Part shown: positions 45,512-54,339 of the stretch, piece by piece | How the letters are laid out: each line of letters begins with the position of its first letter | Numbering within the stretch: the stretch's first letter is position 1 | Source: Terriglobia bacterium | GTDB lineage: Bacteria > Acidobacteriota > Terriglobia > Bryobacterales > Bryobacteraceae | DNA length: 64,000 nt | Assembly: GCA_020073615.1 (NCBI GenBank) | Contig: JAIQEX010000003.1 | Coordinates: forward strand, 62,001 to 126,000 | Direction: 5' to 3' | Made by a program: the position numbers and the translations under genes | Notes under the pieces: generated by a model | What the model was told of the DNA's origin: nothing | The model's input: the letters and a program-made list of their open reading frames with translations, nothing else | Database searches by the model: none

Positions 45512-46207
45512 ATGACAAACGGCTCTCAAATTGCAGCAAATGATTCCCAGAGAGGTGTGACCGTGCAAAAGTTATATTGCGTACCATCACTCGTCTTCAG
45601 CGCATTGCTGTGCGGTGGTTCAGCGGCGTCGTTGGCGGCTGCGGAAGCCGTATCGGCGCCTGCGATCACGCTGCCGGCGGGCACTAGAATTCCCATCCGC
45701 TTGGGACAGTCTCTGGATACGAAGCGCGATCGGCCCGGCACCGCGTTTCTTGCGCACGTGGCTGCGCCGGTGCGGCATGGCGGCGAAGTCGTGCTGGAAC
45801 GAGGCGCCGTGTGCCGCGGCCACCTCGTGGAATCCAAACCATCGGGACGTCTGAAAGGGCGTGCGGTGATCCGCCTCGCGCTCGACTCGGTGGAATCCCG
45901 GGGAAGGACGTATGCCATCGTGACGTCCCGCTCCGGTTTCGCGAGCAAGGGGCATAAGAAGCGCAACCTGGCTCTGATAGGCGGGGGCGCCGGCACGGGC
46001 GCGGGAATCGGAGCCCTTGCCGGCGGCGGCGTGGGCGCGTTGATCGGCGCGGGAGCGGGGGCTGCCGCCGGAACCACGGGCGCATACATCACCGGCAAAC
46101 GCAACCTGCACCTTGCGCCCGAGACGCGTCTCAACTTTTCATTGCAGCGCCCGCTGACGGTTCATCGCCCCGCGGAATCCGCGCAACGCTTGCCGGGCAA
46201 GGGGTGA
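45512..46207 (+). CDS. secreted envelope protein with glycine-zipper helix, paralogue of 17166-17771
   Basis: A 231-residue exported protein with leader YCVPSLVFSALLCGGSAASLA. The mature order is the same as in the protein at 17166: a strand region (ITLPAGTRIPIRLGQSLDTK), a beta segment with KGRAVIRLALDSVESRGRTY, a glycine-rich hydrophobic stretch (IGGGAGTGAGIGALAGGGVG continuing through GAGAGAAAGTTGA), and a late strand TRLNFSLQRPL. GTG at 45563, seven bases after AGAGG, is an alternative start. Probably an envelope or outer-membrane-associated protein. Function is unknown. Confidence 0.72.
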   Translation: MTNGSQIAANDSQRGVTVQKLYCVPSLVFSALLCGGSAASLAAAEAVSAPAITLPAGTRIPIRLGQSLDTKRDRPGTAFLAHVAAPVRHGGEVVLERGAVCRGHLVESKPSGRLKGRAVIRLALDSVESRGRTYAIVTSRSGFASKGHKKRNLALIGGGAGTGAGIGALAGGGVGALIGAGAGAAAGTTGAYITGKRNLHLAPETRLNFSLQRPLTVHRPAESAQRLPGKG

Positions 46208-46232
46208 TGGGGCTCCTGCGCGCTGGTCGCGC

Positions 46233-47816
46233 CTATGGCTTGCCCTTCATGGCGATGCACTGGGGAAAGCCATTGGGAAAAACCACCACGCCCCTCAGCA
46301 TCCTGAGAGGCACAGGCGCGGGATCCGAGGCGGTACTTCGTGCCGCGGCGCTACATAGCTGGTCGGCAACAAGCGCCGCATTGTGCCACGCTTGAAGGTT
46401 ATACGCCAGCGCGAGAGCGGAAGAGAATACCAGGCAAGCCGCGCCCGAAATTCGATGCCGCGTGGATCCGGCCGCCATCGCCAAATGACCGAGCAGGACG
46501 CAAAACCCAACGCTTGGCAGGTAGAGGATTCGCGAGCCGAAGGCAGAACGGCCAATGAGTGCCAGGTGGATCGCGGGTAAGACCGCACAGATGGTCAGGC
46601 CGGCGAGCGAACTGACAATGCGGAAGGGAATCCCTACTCGAGCATAAACCAATGACAAGACTGCCGCACCGCCGATCAGGATGCCGGCCGCCAGCCACCG
46701 CGAGCCAGACGCGGCTTCCCAATTGACGGGAAACAGTAAGATATCCCAGATTCGCGAGCTAAGAGCCTTGGCAACCAGGAGAGGCTTCAGTGACAGGATC
46801 TGAGGCCGCCCGGTTAATGAATCGGTGTATCCTCCGGGCCCGCCAAACAGGTACCAGCGATGGACAAACAACAGGATACACAAGCCACTGGCAGCTACCA
46901 CAAACAGGCGCAGCCGGCGATCTTTGGAACGATCGCCCGCGATGGCGAATGCCCAAACGGCTGCCGGAGCGACATAGGCGCTCTCCTTGCTTAGTACCGC
47001 CATCAATATGCAACACAAAGAGAGCGCCATTGCCCCATAAGATGGTCTCGCCGTTCGAAGAACGCAAAAGACGGCCGCGAGAGTAAAACCGCACGCCAGC
47101 AGATCATAGTTCCCGGCGGTCCATGTGACAACTTCGGGACGAGTGCCATGCGAGCCGAACAACAGCGCCGATAGACTGGCCAGCAGACTATGGCGCCAGA
47201 GCGCGCGCACGATCAGGTACAGGAAGGTGCAGTTGACGAGGTGAATCGCAAGGGCAACGATGTGCCACCTGGCCGGATCGTAACCGGCCCACATTCTTAC
47301 CAGGCCATAGTAAAGGTAGCCGACGGGCCGGTACGATCCATCGCCCGCAGGCCTGAGCAGGGCCGCCAGCAGGTGCGTCTGGCCGAGCGAAGTGCCACTG
47401 ACCAATACGTAGTCGTCGCTCAAGAACGGATCGCGGAGGTTGCCGCTGAAGGTAATTGCCACGAACAACAAGGTCAGAAGTAACGGCACGGATGAAAGCG
47501 AATGATCGAGAGCGGCTTCACGAAGGAATGCGATGTTCTTGCCCGGCCCATTTGCCTTCAGAAACACGAGGATCAGGAAAGCAGCGGCGAAGACGCTCTC
47601 CACGGACAGCGGTGAATCGAACAGCAGCGAACCAATCCGGAGAGGACCGTGCCAGGCGCGGGCAGAGCATGCAACGGCGGCAAGTATTCCTACACCCAGG
47701 ACTGTGGCACAGGCGTACCATCGAATCCGATTCCAAAATCGCTTCAAGGGCGTTGCCGCATCCGTAGTGGTTAGCGAGCGGCCACGGGTTCGATCAGCCG
47801 GCACAATCTGCATCAT
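46233..47816 (-). CDS. polytopic membrane protein, GT-C-like
   Basis: A 527-residue protein with about eleven hydrophobic segments. The acidic pair in the first long loop (DPFLSDDYVLVSGTSLG) followed by RPVGYLYYGLVRMWAG and YDPARWHIVALAIHLVNC resembles TMTC/PMT-like proteins that may use lipid-linked sugars. Base composition looks less GC-rich by eye than the flanking genes. No partner genes lie near it. A second methionine directly follows the first. The specific role is unknown. Confidence 0.7.
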   Translation of the reverse strand: MMQIVPADRTRGRSLTTTDAATPLKRFWNRIRWYACATVLGVGILAAVACSARAWHGPLRIGSLLFDSPLSVESVFAAAFLILVFLKANGPGKNIAFLREAALDHSLSSVPLLLTLLFVAITFSGNLRDPFLSDDYVLVSGTSLGQTHLLAALLRPAGDGSYRPVGYLYYGLVRMWAGYDPARWHIVALAIHLVNCTFLYLIVRALWRHSLLASLSALLFGSHGTRPEVVTWTAGNYDLLACGFTLAAVFCVLRTARPSYGAMALSLCCILMAVLSKESAYVAPAAVWAFAIAGDRSKDRRLRLFVVAASGLCILLFVHRWYLFGGPGGYTDSLTGRPQILSLKPLLVAKALSSRIWDILLFPVNWEAASGSRWLAAGILIGGAAVLSLVYARVGIPFRIVSSLAGLTICAVLPAIHLALIGRSAFGSRILYLPSVGFCVLLGHLAMAAGSTRHRISGAACLVFSSALALAYNLQAWHNAALVADQLCSAAARSTASDPAPVPLRMLRGVVVFPNGFPQCIAMKGKP

Positions 47817-47922
47817 ATCGCGGCCGGAGCCGGCAGCTCCAGGCTTTGCGCCCGGGGCCGGGATGACCTGAGAGAGTGGTGGGTGCGGGGTCCGGCGGTA
47901 TTGTGGGATCGGACGAAACAGT

Positions 47923-48108
47923 TTGGACTACGACGGAGCACGGGATCCCCAACGCCGGTATGCGGTCCTCCATCGAATTCAAACCGTGAAGAAAGCCGAG
48001 ACGCGGACGCGGAAGATCGCGCAGTTTATTGGAATGCTGGAGCGGGAAGAGACGATTCTTTCCCGATCCGGCCGGCGCGGCCGCCAGGTGGCGACGACGC
48101 GCGGTTAA
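47923..48108 (+). pseudogene. possible C-terminal remnant of a YdeI/OmpD-associated family gene
   Basis: A 61-codon frame whose middle reads IQTVKKAETRTRKIAQFIGM, then LEREETIL. This resembles the C-terminal signature of YdeI-like proteins (a lysine-rich K-x-ETR-x-RRI-x helix). The first 20 codons do not resemble the rest of that family, so only the tail seems to remain. It converges on the Flp pilin gene with a four-base overlap. Confidence is low because the match is short. Confidence 0.35.
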
Positions 48109-48287
48109 GACGCGGTGTTGGCCGACACAAGGTTGGAGTTCGTGGTGCTTGTGACCCCTGCGATGCTGCCACCCATACTCCAAGCTATGCCAAGGACCGT
48201 GAACAAGACGAATGCGAGCAACAGCGTGTACTCGACCAGGTCTTGGCCTCGGTCGTCGTCGAGCAGTTGGTTCAAGAGCAGTCTCAT
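48105..48287 (-). CDS. flp: Flp-family type IVb pilin
   Basis: A 60-residue pilin precursor. The N-terminal basic/polar leader RLLLNQLLDDDRGQ is followed by the Flp processing region and helix DLVEYTLLLAFVLFTVLGIA, with the conserved Glu-Tyr of mature type IVb pilins. The short tail is Ser/Thr/Asn-rich. A tad/cpa assembly locus is not in this window, so this is a solitary pilin gene, as often found in Acidobacteria. Upstream 48288-48410 holds no gene and presumably its promoter. Confidence 0.85.
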   Translation of the reverse strand: MRLLLNQLLDDDRGQDLVEYTLLLAFVLFTVLGIAWSMGGSIAGVTSTTNSNLVSANTAS

Positions 48288-48410
48288 GACATCCTACCTA
48301 TCGAGCATAGGCCTGTTCGGAGCTTTCGCCAAGTCGCAAAAGGTGGACGGGCATGCGTTAACCAAAGTTAACAGATCTCTGCCGAATGATGCGTCCACTC
48401 GGGAGTCCAC

Positions 48411-49856
48411 CTAGGACTTCACATCCTGAATGGGGGTGGCCATATACCACTGGTTGCCGAAGGCGTCTTGGACTCCCGCGCGGCGGACGCCATAGGATTG
48501 GTCGGCGGGCTCGCCGATGGAAACGGCGCCGGCGCCCAGCGCGCGGACGTACGATGCATCCACGTTGGGCACGTGCAGGTAGAACATGCCGGGCATCGGC
48601 TGGTAGGGACCGTGCGCTTCGCCCAGTTCCAACACCGAATCGCCGATGCGGATACTGGCGTGCTGGATTACGCCTTCGGGTGTGGCGTAGCGGGCAATCT
48701 CCTGGGCCCCGAAGCCGCGCTTCAAGAAGCCGATGACCGGATCGGCGCGCAGGGGGTGCAAGGTTGGCGTAACCGTGCGCATCCCCTCGGGCGTGTAGCT
48801 CTCGCCTTTTGCAGTGGCGATGTACCAGTGATTGCCGAACGGATCGCGCACCGATGCGCCGCGCTCGCCGTACGGATGGTCCTCGGGCGCCTGGATCGCC
48901 TCCGCTCCGGCTTCGAGGGCGCGCCGGTAGACGTCGTCGGTATCCGCGACGTAGACGTGCAGCGCGCCGGGAGACGTTGGTCCCTGCCAGGCGAGATCGG
49001 GCGCGCCGCCGCCCAACATGAGCATGGAATCGCCCAGGCGCAGCTCGGCGTGAACGCCGCCCGCCGAGCCGATGGCGCGGAACTTCTCCTCGGCGTCGAA
49101 GACCCGCTTCGTGAAGTCGATCAGCCCCGGCGCGTCCTGTACCACCAGGTACGGCGTGACGGTGTGGTAGCCCTCGGGAATCGGGCTTGGGGCGGTGGGT
49201 TTGGCACGCTGTTCTTCCTCCATGGCGGCGAAGTGCCGGTGCATCTCTTCGACGGACATCTCGTGTTTGCGCGTGACGATGTTCCAGGTGTATCCGAAGG
49301 GGTCGGCGACCGAGCCGGACCGGTCGCCATAGAACTTGTCGCTGACCGGGCCGGTGATGCGCGCCCCGGCGGCCACGGCCCGCTCGACGAACGCGTCCAC
49401 GTCGTCCACGTTGAGGGCGATGCTAACCGGGGAACCGCCCAGGGTTTCCGGTCCGGCGAAACCGTACTCCGGCGCCTCCTCGCCCAGCATGATGACCGAA
49501 TTTCCGATGGCCAGCTCGGCATGAGCGATCTCGCCGTGGGCTACGAAGCGCATGAGCTCGGTGGCGCCCAGCGCCTGTTTGTAAAAGTCGATGGCGGCTG
49601 CCGCGTTGCGGACGCGCAGGCGTGGAATCGCCGTCTGCCGGACGGCGGCCGGTGTTGCAGCTTGACTTGCCATAAGCGTTTTCCTCTCCAAATCGGATTT
49701 GAGACGTGCTTTGAAATTTTCGCGCGGCAGAGCGCGCAACTCGCGCGCTATGGCCAGCAGCGGCGCGATGTCCGCGTCCGCAGCCTGGCCGGCGCGTCCC
49801 GCGAGCAGGGCGTCGATGGCCTGGTCGAGTTGGCCGGCCCGAGTGGGCTTAGCCAC
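48411..49856 (-). CDS. triple glyoxalase (VOC/PhnB-like) protein with sigma-linked N-terminus
   Basis: A 481-residue protein. Residues 1-62 are helical (QLDQAIDALLAGRAGQ, LRALPRENFKARLKSDLERK) and resemble short regulatory regions that follow ECF sigma genes. Three tandem VOC domains follow at about 76-195, 225-345 and 350-478. Each carries the PhnB-like sequence of paired beta-alpha units (RNAAAAIDFYKQALGATELM; DAPGLIDFTKRVFDAEEKFR; DPVIGFLKRGFGAQEIARYA) and a late DPFGYTWN/DPFGNHWYIAT/DAFGNQWYMAT strand. The GTG start overlaps the sigma gene by eight bases. The domains may bind or modify a small molecule. No metal triad could be fixed with certainty. Confidence 0.85.
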   Translation of the reverse strand: MAKPTRAGQLDQAIDALLAGRAGQAADADIAPLLAIARELRALPRENFKARLKSDLERKTLMASQAATPAAVRQTAIPRLRVRNAAAAIDFYKQALGATELMRFVAHGEIAHAELAIGNSVIMLGEEAPEYGFAGPETLGGSPVSIALNVDDVDAFVERAVAAGARITGPVSDKFYGDRSGSVADPFGYTWNIVTRKHEMSVEEMHRHFAAMEEEQRAKPTAPSPIPEGYHTVTPYLVVQDAPGLIDFTKRVFDAEEKFRAIGSAGGVHAELRLGDSMLMLGGGAPDLAWQGPTSPGALHVYVADTDDVYRRALEAGAEAIQAPEDHPYGERGASVRDPFGNHWYIATAKGESYTPEGMRTVTPTLHPLRADPVIGFLKRGFGAQEIARYATPEGVIQHASIRIGDSVLELGEAHGPYQPMPGMFYLHVPNVDASYVRALGAGAVSIGEPADQSYGVRRAGVQDAFGNQWYMATPIQDVKS

Positions 49857-50412
49857 GGGAGCCTCCCATCTGCGCCCGCAGGCTTTGCAAGGCGCGAAAT
49901 TGCAGTTGCTTCACGGCCCCTTCGCTCCTGCCCAACTGCTGCGCGATCTCGCGAATGCTCATTTCGTCGACGAAGCGCTGGTGGACAACCCGCCGCTGGT
50001 CGTCCGGAAGCTGGCGCACCAGGCGAAAGAGGCGCGCCCGATTCTCCAGCGCTTCCAGATCGGGCGCGGCGTTGGGTTCCGGCGGATCCTCGATGGCGGG
50101 AACCTCTCGTGCGTCGCGTTTGGACCGGTCGGCCACGACGTTGGCGGCGATTCTCATCAGCCAGGCCCCGAAGGGAGCGCCGCGCCATTCATAGCTGCGC
50201 AGGTTGGCGAGGGCGCGGTGGAAGACCTCCGACGTCAGCTCTTCGGCAGTGTCGCGGTCCCGTACCCGGCGGCCGATGAACGCGTAGATCTTCTCGAAGT
50301 GCAGCTCGTAGAGATCGCCAAACTTCGCGGGGTCCTTCTGCGCAGCTTCCACCAGCAGACGCTCGTCCGTATCGGTCCGGGCTATGCTCTCCGCCGGTTT
50401 TCGCGCCGCCAT
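49849..50412 (-). CDS. ECF-type RNA polymerase sigma factor
   Basis: A 187-residue sigma-70 family protein with only regions 2 and 4. Region 2 reads FGDLYELHFEKIYAFIGRRV then TAEELTSEVFHRALANLRSY and AWLMRIAANVVADRSK. Region 4 reads LPDDQRRVVHQRFVDEMSIR then EIAQQLGRSEGAVKQLQFRA. It should direct RNA polymerase to a small regulon. No anti-sigma gene with a membrane helix follows; instead it overlaps the triple-glyoxalase gene, whose N-terminal helices could contact it. Confidence 0.93.
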   Translation of the reverse strand: MAARKPAESIARTDTDERLLVEAAQKDPAKFGDLYELHFEKIYAFIGRRVRDRDTAEELTSEVFHRALANLRSYEWRGAPFGAWLMRIAANVVADRSKRDAREVPAIEDPPEPNAAPDLEALENRARLFRLVRQLPDDQRRVVHQRFVDEMSIREIAQQLGRSEGAVKQLQFRALQSLRAQMGGSRG

Positions 50413-50463
50413 TACTCCTCTGAGTCTATAAACTATCGGGCGGGCGAAAGGTTACGGCGGTAG

Positions 50464-52380
50464 TCATCGTCCCGGGGGAATATCGAGCGCGGGGTTGCGC
50501 GTGAAGAAGCCCCAGGGGACCAGCTTGAATCCCGCGGCGTGGACCGGCATCACGGGCCAGTCCTCGGGGCGCGGATTGTGGGTGATGCCCATGGTGTACC
50601 AGAGCACGATATCGCGGTTGTCGATGGAGCGGTCGGCGGCGGTCCACTTCACCAGGCCGTCGCCGCCCTGGCTCTGGTTGGGATAGTCGCCTGCGGCGTA
50701 CTTTTCCGGCGCGTTGTAGGGCGTCACCCAGATGTGCGCGTTGAGGAAGCCGGCGCGTTTGCGCAGCCACGAATCGGGCTGGGCGAAGGGCACGGCATTC
50801 TCCCCGGGCAGCAGCGCGTAGCCGGCGGGCTGGCCGAGCGCGTTGGCCGCCGACGGGTTCACCACGATCCATCGGCGGCTGCTCTCCAGGTTGATTTTGC
50901 GCTGCGCCTGGCGCTCGGTCGCGAGCGGCGTCTCCTGCATGAGGAATGCGCCTCCGTGAGGATTCCGCGGGCCGGCGGGCACGGGCACGCTGTTCATCTC
51001 GAGGGCGCGGTTCGCCAAGCCATCCACATCCAGGTCGAGACGGAAGGTGAAGAAGTGCTGGTGGTGCGGGGCGGCGAGGTTGGGCGCCACCAGGTGGCTG
51101 TAGGGATCGTGCATGGCGCCGGCGACACCTTTGAAGGCCATGATGCCGGTGAGGGCCACGCGCATCTCGAGCGCGCCGTCCTGGTGGAAAATCCAGTCGA
51201 AGCCGTACTCGTAGTTGCCCGGCTGCGTGAGGTAACCGAGCACCAGCTCGCGGGCGCGCCGCGTATCGTCGCCGTGCTTCCAGGAGACGCCGGCGTCGCG
51301 TTCGTAGAGCGCCACGGCGCCGGGAATGGTCTCGGGCGCGCCGGAGGAATCGGCGATCACGGCATCGAGGAGGGTGCAGTTGACGGGACAATCGGCGCCC
51401 ACGCGCAGCGGGCTGGCGTTGGCTCCCAGACCGAGCTCGCCCACGTCGAAGCTGTTGCGGAAGAACCAGCCCGCGCCGGGGTCGCCGTAGGGGACCACCA
51501 TTTCCGAAAGCGAGCCGCGGTACAGGATGGAGCGCACGCGCCCGCCATCTTCGTAGCCCACGGTGTACAGCACCAGGCCCTCCCGCGGATCGAGCGCATA
51601 ACGGAAGCGCCACTTCTGCCAGCGCACTTCGCCGCCCTCGATCTGGAAGCCGGGGCCGTTGGGCTGCGAGATGGCCAGCGGGGCGGGCGCGGCGCGGAAC
51701 GGCGCGGTGGCGCGCGGGTCCAGGTCGGCATTGCCGCGCGAGACGGGTGCGCCGCGATCGATATCCAACACGTCGATCACCTTTCCGGTGGTGAGGTTCA
51801 CGTGGCCGGCCACGCCTTCTATGGGATGTCCATAGAAGTTCTCACCGTAGCCGCCGTGGTAGGGCACCACGCGCACGATCCGTCCCTGCGCGGTGCCCGG
51901 CAGCGCGAAGTAGCCGGCGCTCCAGGCCATCACGATCACGCGGTTGGGATCGCCGATGCCGCGCTCTTTGATGGCCTGCTGCCAGCGGGGATCGGCGCTC
52001 ACCAGCTCGGCCGCCAGGTTGGAATCCTGCTCGGTGAGGGCGGGCTGCGCGCCGGGAATCTCCTTCCAGGAATCGACGCGTCCGGAGGCGAGGTTGGCGA
52101 TCGCCTCGAAGGTATGGTTCCCGGCGCGGTCGAAGATCACGGCGAAGGCGCGCCGCGGGATGGCGGCTTTGCGCAGCACCAGTTCTTTGGGGGGCTCATC
52201 GAGCGCCAGAAGACTGAAGCCTGCGCCGCGCGGAAAGCGCCCGGAGCCCTTGAAGATCTTCGCCGCCGCGCGAATCTCCTCGGCGGTCAGGGGGCTGAGG
52301 GGATGCGGCTCCGCGGCCGGCGCGCGGCCCGCCACGCACAGGAAAACGAAGAACAGCAGGGAGACGCGTCGCATGGCCAT
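50464..52380 (-). CDS. secreted copper amine oxidase
   Basis: A 638-residue primary-amine oxidase with signal peptide VSLLFFVFLCVAGRAPA, so probably periplasmic. The TPQ cofactor tyrosine is Y390 in GNYEYGFDW, the N-Y-E-Y consensus. Copper ligands are the histidines of HHQHFFTFRL and a later one. The catalytic base Asp lies in FFRNSFDVGELGLG. It oxidises primary amines to aldehyde, ammonia and peroxide. An ATG two codons on is an alternative start. It begins 14 bases after the E2 gene, so it may belong to the lipoamide operon, an unusual association. Confidence 0.92.
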   Translation of the reverse strand: MAMRRVSLLFFVFLCVAGRAPAAEPHPLSPLTAEEIRAAAKIFKGSGRFPRGAGFSLLALDEPPKELVLRKAAIPRRAFAVIFDRAGNHTFEAIANLASGRVDSWKEIPGAQPALTEQDSNLAAELVSADPRWQQAIKERGIGDPNRVIVMAWSAGYFALPGTAQGRIVRVVPYHGGYGENFYGHPIEGVAGHVNLTTGKVIDVLDIDRGAPVSRGNADLDPRATAPFRAAPAPLAISQPNGPGFQIEGGEVRWQKWRFRYALDPREGLVLYTVGYEDGGRVRSILYRGSLSEMVVPYGDPGAGWFFRNSFDVGELGLGANASPLRVGADCPVNCTLLDAVIADSSGAPETIPGAVALYERDAGVSWKHGDDTRRARELVLGYLTQPGNYEYGFDWIFHQDGALEMRVALTGIMAFKGVAGAMHDPYSHLVAPNLAAPHHQHFFTFRLDLDVDGLANRALEMNSVPVPAGPRNPHGGAFLMQETPLATERQAQRKINLESSRRWIVVNPSAANALGQPAGYALLPGENAVPFAQPDSWLRKRAGFLNAHIWVTPYNAPEKYAAGDYPNQSQGGDGLVKWTAADRSIDNRDIVLWYTMGITHNPRPEDWPVMPVHAAGFKLVPWGFFTRNPALDIPPGR

Positions 52381-52394
52381 GGATGGAGCGGCGC

Positions 52395-53693
52395 TTACAG
52401 CACCTCTTCGGACCAGCTTTCCAAGACCTGCCGCACCTTGCCCATGAACTGGTCGGCCAGCGCGCCATCCACCAGGCGGTGATCGAAGGTCAGCGAGAGA
52501 TGGCAGATGGAACGGATGGCGATGGCGTCGTCCACCACCACCGGCGTCTTATCCACGGTGCCGACGCCGAGGATGGCCACCTGCGGCTGGTTGATGATGG
52601 GCGTGCCCACCAGGCTTCCGAAGCTGCCGAAATTGGTGATGGAAAAGGTGCCGCCCTGGACTTCGTCGGGCTTGAGCTGGCGGGAGCGGGCGCGCGCGGC
52701 GAGATCGACGATGGCGCGCTGCAGGCCGAGCACGTTTTTCTCGCCGGCGGCGCGGACGACGGGGACGATCAGCCCGTTTTCGAGCGCCACGGCGATGCCG
52801 ATATTCACTTCGTTGTGGTAGACGATGTTGTTGCCGTCGAGCGATGCGTTGAGCAGCGGGAACTGGCGGAGCGCGGCCACCGACGCGCGCACCATGAACG
52901 GCAGATAGGTCAGCGAGAAGCCGTAGTTGGCCTGGAACTGGTCCTTGAGACGCTCGCGCAGACGCGCCACCTTGGTCATGTCCACGCGGTGAATGGTGGT
53001 GACGTGCGCCGAGGTGCGTTTGGAGAGCACCATGTGCTCGGCGATTTTGAGGCGCATGGTGCTCATGGGCTCGATGCGCGTGCGGGCCTGGCCCGCGGGA
53101 GCGAGCGGGGGCGGTGGCTGCTGCGGCGCCGCTGGTGGCGCGGCCGGTTGCGGAGCGGCGGCGGCCGGGGGAGCGCCCTGTTGCGTCAGGTAGCCTTCCA
53201 CGTCCTGCTTGGTGATGCGCCCGCCGGCGCCGCTGCCCTTCACGCGGCTCAGGTCGATCGCGTGCTCGCGCGCCAGCTTGCGCACCAGCGGGGAAAGCGG
53301 GAAGGCGGGCTCGGCCGCGGCCTCGGCGGCGGGCGCGGTTTCTTCGACCGGTTGCGGCGCGGGTGTGGGTTGGATGGCCTGCTGCGCCGGCGGTTCGGGC
53401 GCGGGCGCGGCCTTGGCTTCCGCGGCTGTGGCCGGCTTCGGCTTGGCTGCGGGGCCGCCGCCCTCGTCGAGACGCGCCACCACGGTGTTGATCCCCACCG
53501 TCTGGCCTTCTTCCACGAGCACTTCGGAAAGCGTGCCGGCGGCGGGCGCGGGAATCTCGGTGTCTACCTTGTCGGTGGAGATTTCGAACAACGGCTCATC
53601 GCGCTCCACGCGCTCGCCGGGCTTCTTCAGCCACTTGGTCAACGTGCCTTCGACAATGCTTTCGCCCATCTGGGGCATCACGACGTCGGTCAT
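52395..53693 (-). CDS. 2-oxoacid dehydrogenase E2 (dihydrolipoamide acyltransferase)
   Basis: A 432-residue E2 with one lipoyl domain (residues 1-76, lipoyl lysine in ISTDKVDTEI), an Ala/Pro-rich hinge, a peripheral-subunit-binding domain (SPLVRKLAREHAIDLSRVKG), a second Ala/Pro linker, and the catalytic domain. The active site is in LTFDHRLVDGALADQF, with the DHRxxDG motif, and the SITNFGSFGSLVGTPIINQP region before it. Transferred acyl group: acetyl, succinyl or branched-chain; the sequence alone does not decide. The start is one base after lipB. E1 genes are not adjacent. Confidence 0.92.
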   Translation of the reverse strand: MTDVVMPQMGESIVEGTLTKWLKKPGERVERDEPLFEISTDKVDTEIPAPAAGTLSEVLVEEGQTVGINTVVARLDEGGGPAAKPKPATAAEAKAAPAPEPPAQQAIQPTPAPQPVEETAPAAEAAAEPAFPLSPLVRKLAREHAIDLSRVKGSGAGGRITKQDVEGYLTQQGAPPAAAAPQPAAPPAAPQQPPPPLAPAGQARTRIEPMSTMRLKIAEHMVLSKRTSAHVTTIHRVDMTKVARLRERLKDQFQANYGFSLTYLPFMVRASVAALRQFPLLNASLDGNNIVYHNEVNIGIAVALENGLIVPVVRAAGEKNVLGLQRAIVDLAARARSRQLKPDEVQGGTFSITNFGSFGSLVGTPIINQPQVAILGVGTVDKTPVVVDDAIAIRSICHLSLTFDHRLVDGALADQFMGKVRQVLESWSEEVL

Positions 53694-53694
53694 G

Positions 53695-54339
53695 TCAGTT
53701 CTCTCCCATCTCACAATCGAAAACGCGGCCGAAATGCTCCGCCAGGCTGCGCGCCACCTCTTCCCGCGTGGCGCGCGCGCCAAGCTGCGCCATGGAAGTC
53801 ACCGGTTTGGTCAATCCGCACGGGACGATGTACTGGAAATAGCTTAAATCCGTGGTGACGTTCAAGGCGAAACCGTGCGACGTAACCCATCGGCTGAGGT
53901 GCACGCCGATGGCGGCGATCTTGCGCTCTTCCACCCACACGCCGGTGAGTTTGGGAATGCGCCCGGCGGCGATGCCGTAGCCGGCCAGGGTGTCGATGAT
54001 GACCTGCTCGATGGCCCGCACGTAGGCTCCCACATCGCGCTTCCACTCGCGCAGATCGAGAATCGGATAGCCCACCAGTTGTCCCGGCCCGTGATAGGTG
54101 ACATCGCCGCCGCGGTCGGTGGGGAAGAACGAGATGCCCGCGCGGCGCAGCAGATCCTGGCTGGCCAGCAGGTTTTCCGCGTGCCCGTTGCGGCCAAGCG
54201 TGATGACGTGCGGATGTTCGAGCAGCAGGAGATGGTCGGGTACGGCGCCCTGCTGGCGGCGGCCCACCAGGTTGCGCTGCAGCTCCAGCGCCGCGCCGTA
54301 CTCCACGCGCCCGAGTTCCCGCCAGCAGCACTTACGCAT
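53695..54339 (-). CDS. lipB: lipoyl(octanoyl) transferase
   Basis: A 214-residue octanoyl-ACP:protein transferase. It carries the family signature RGGDVTYHGPGQLVGYPI, the catalytic lysine in ERKIAAIGVHLSRWVTSHGF, and the catalytic cysteine in FQYIVPCGLTKPVTSM. It attaches octanoate to lipoyl domains, including that of the E2 encoded next, before LipA inserts sulfur. LipA is not in this window. It overlaps lpdA by eight bases, so the three genes are coupled in an order that makes sense for assembly of one complex. Confidence 0.95.
   Translation of the reverse strand: MRKCCWRELGRVEYGAALELQRNLVGRRQQGAVPDHLLLLEHPHVITLGRNGHAENLLASQDLLRRAGISFFPTDRGGDVTYHGPGQLVGYPILDLREWKRDVGAYVRAIEQVIIDTLAGYGIAAGRIPKLTGVWVEERKIAAIGVHLSRWVTSHGFALNVTTDLSYFQYIVPCGLTKPVTSMAQLGARATREEVARSLAEHFGRVFDCEMGEN

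Noticed and set aside
42648-45515. Plus-strand open frame of 955 codons through the ADOP region
   Set aside because: Only a short middle part (around 44060-44270) matches ADOP sequence; the rest is antisense or off-frame to the two permease fragments.
47883-48371. Plus-strand 162-codon frame overlapping the Flp gene
   Set aside because: No signal or fold-like pattern, and the Flp pilin on the other strand is clear.
48357-48372. Paired GTTAAC sites upstream of the Flp gene
   Set aside because: Too short and with no further dyad or matching sites elsewhere in the window to call an operator.
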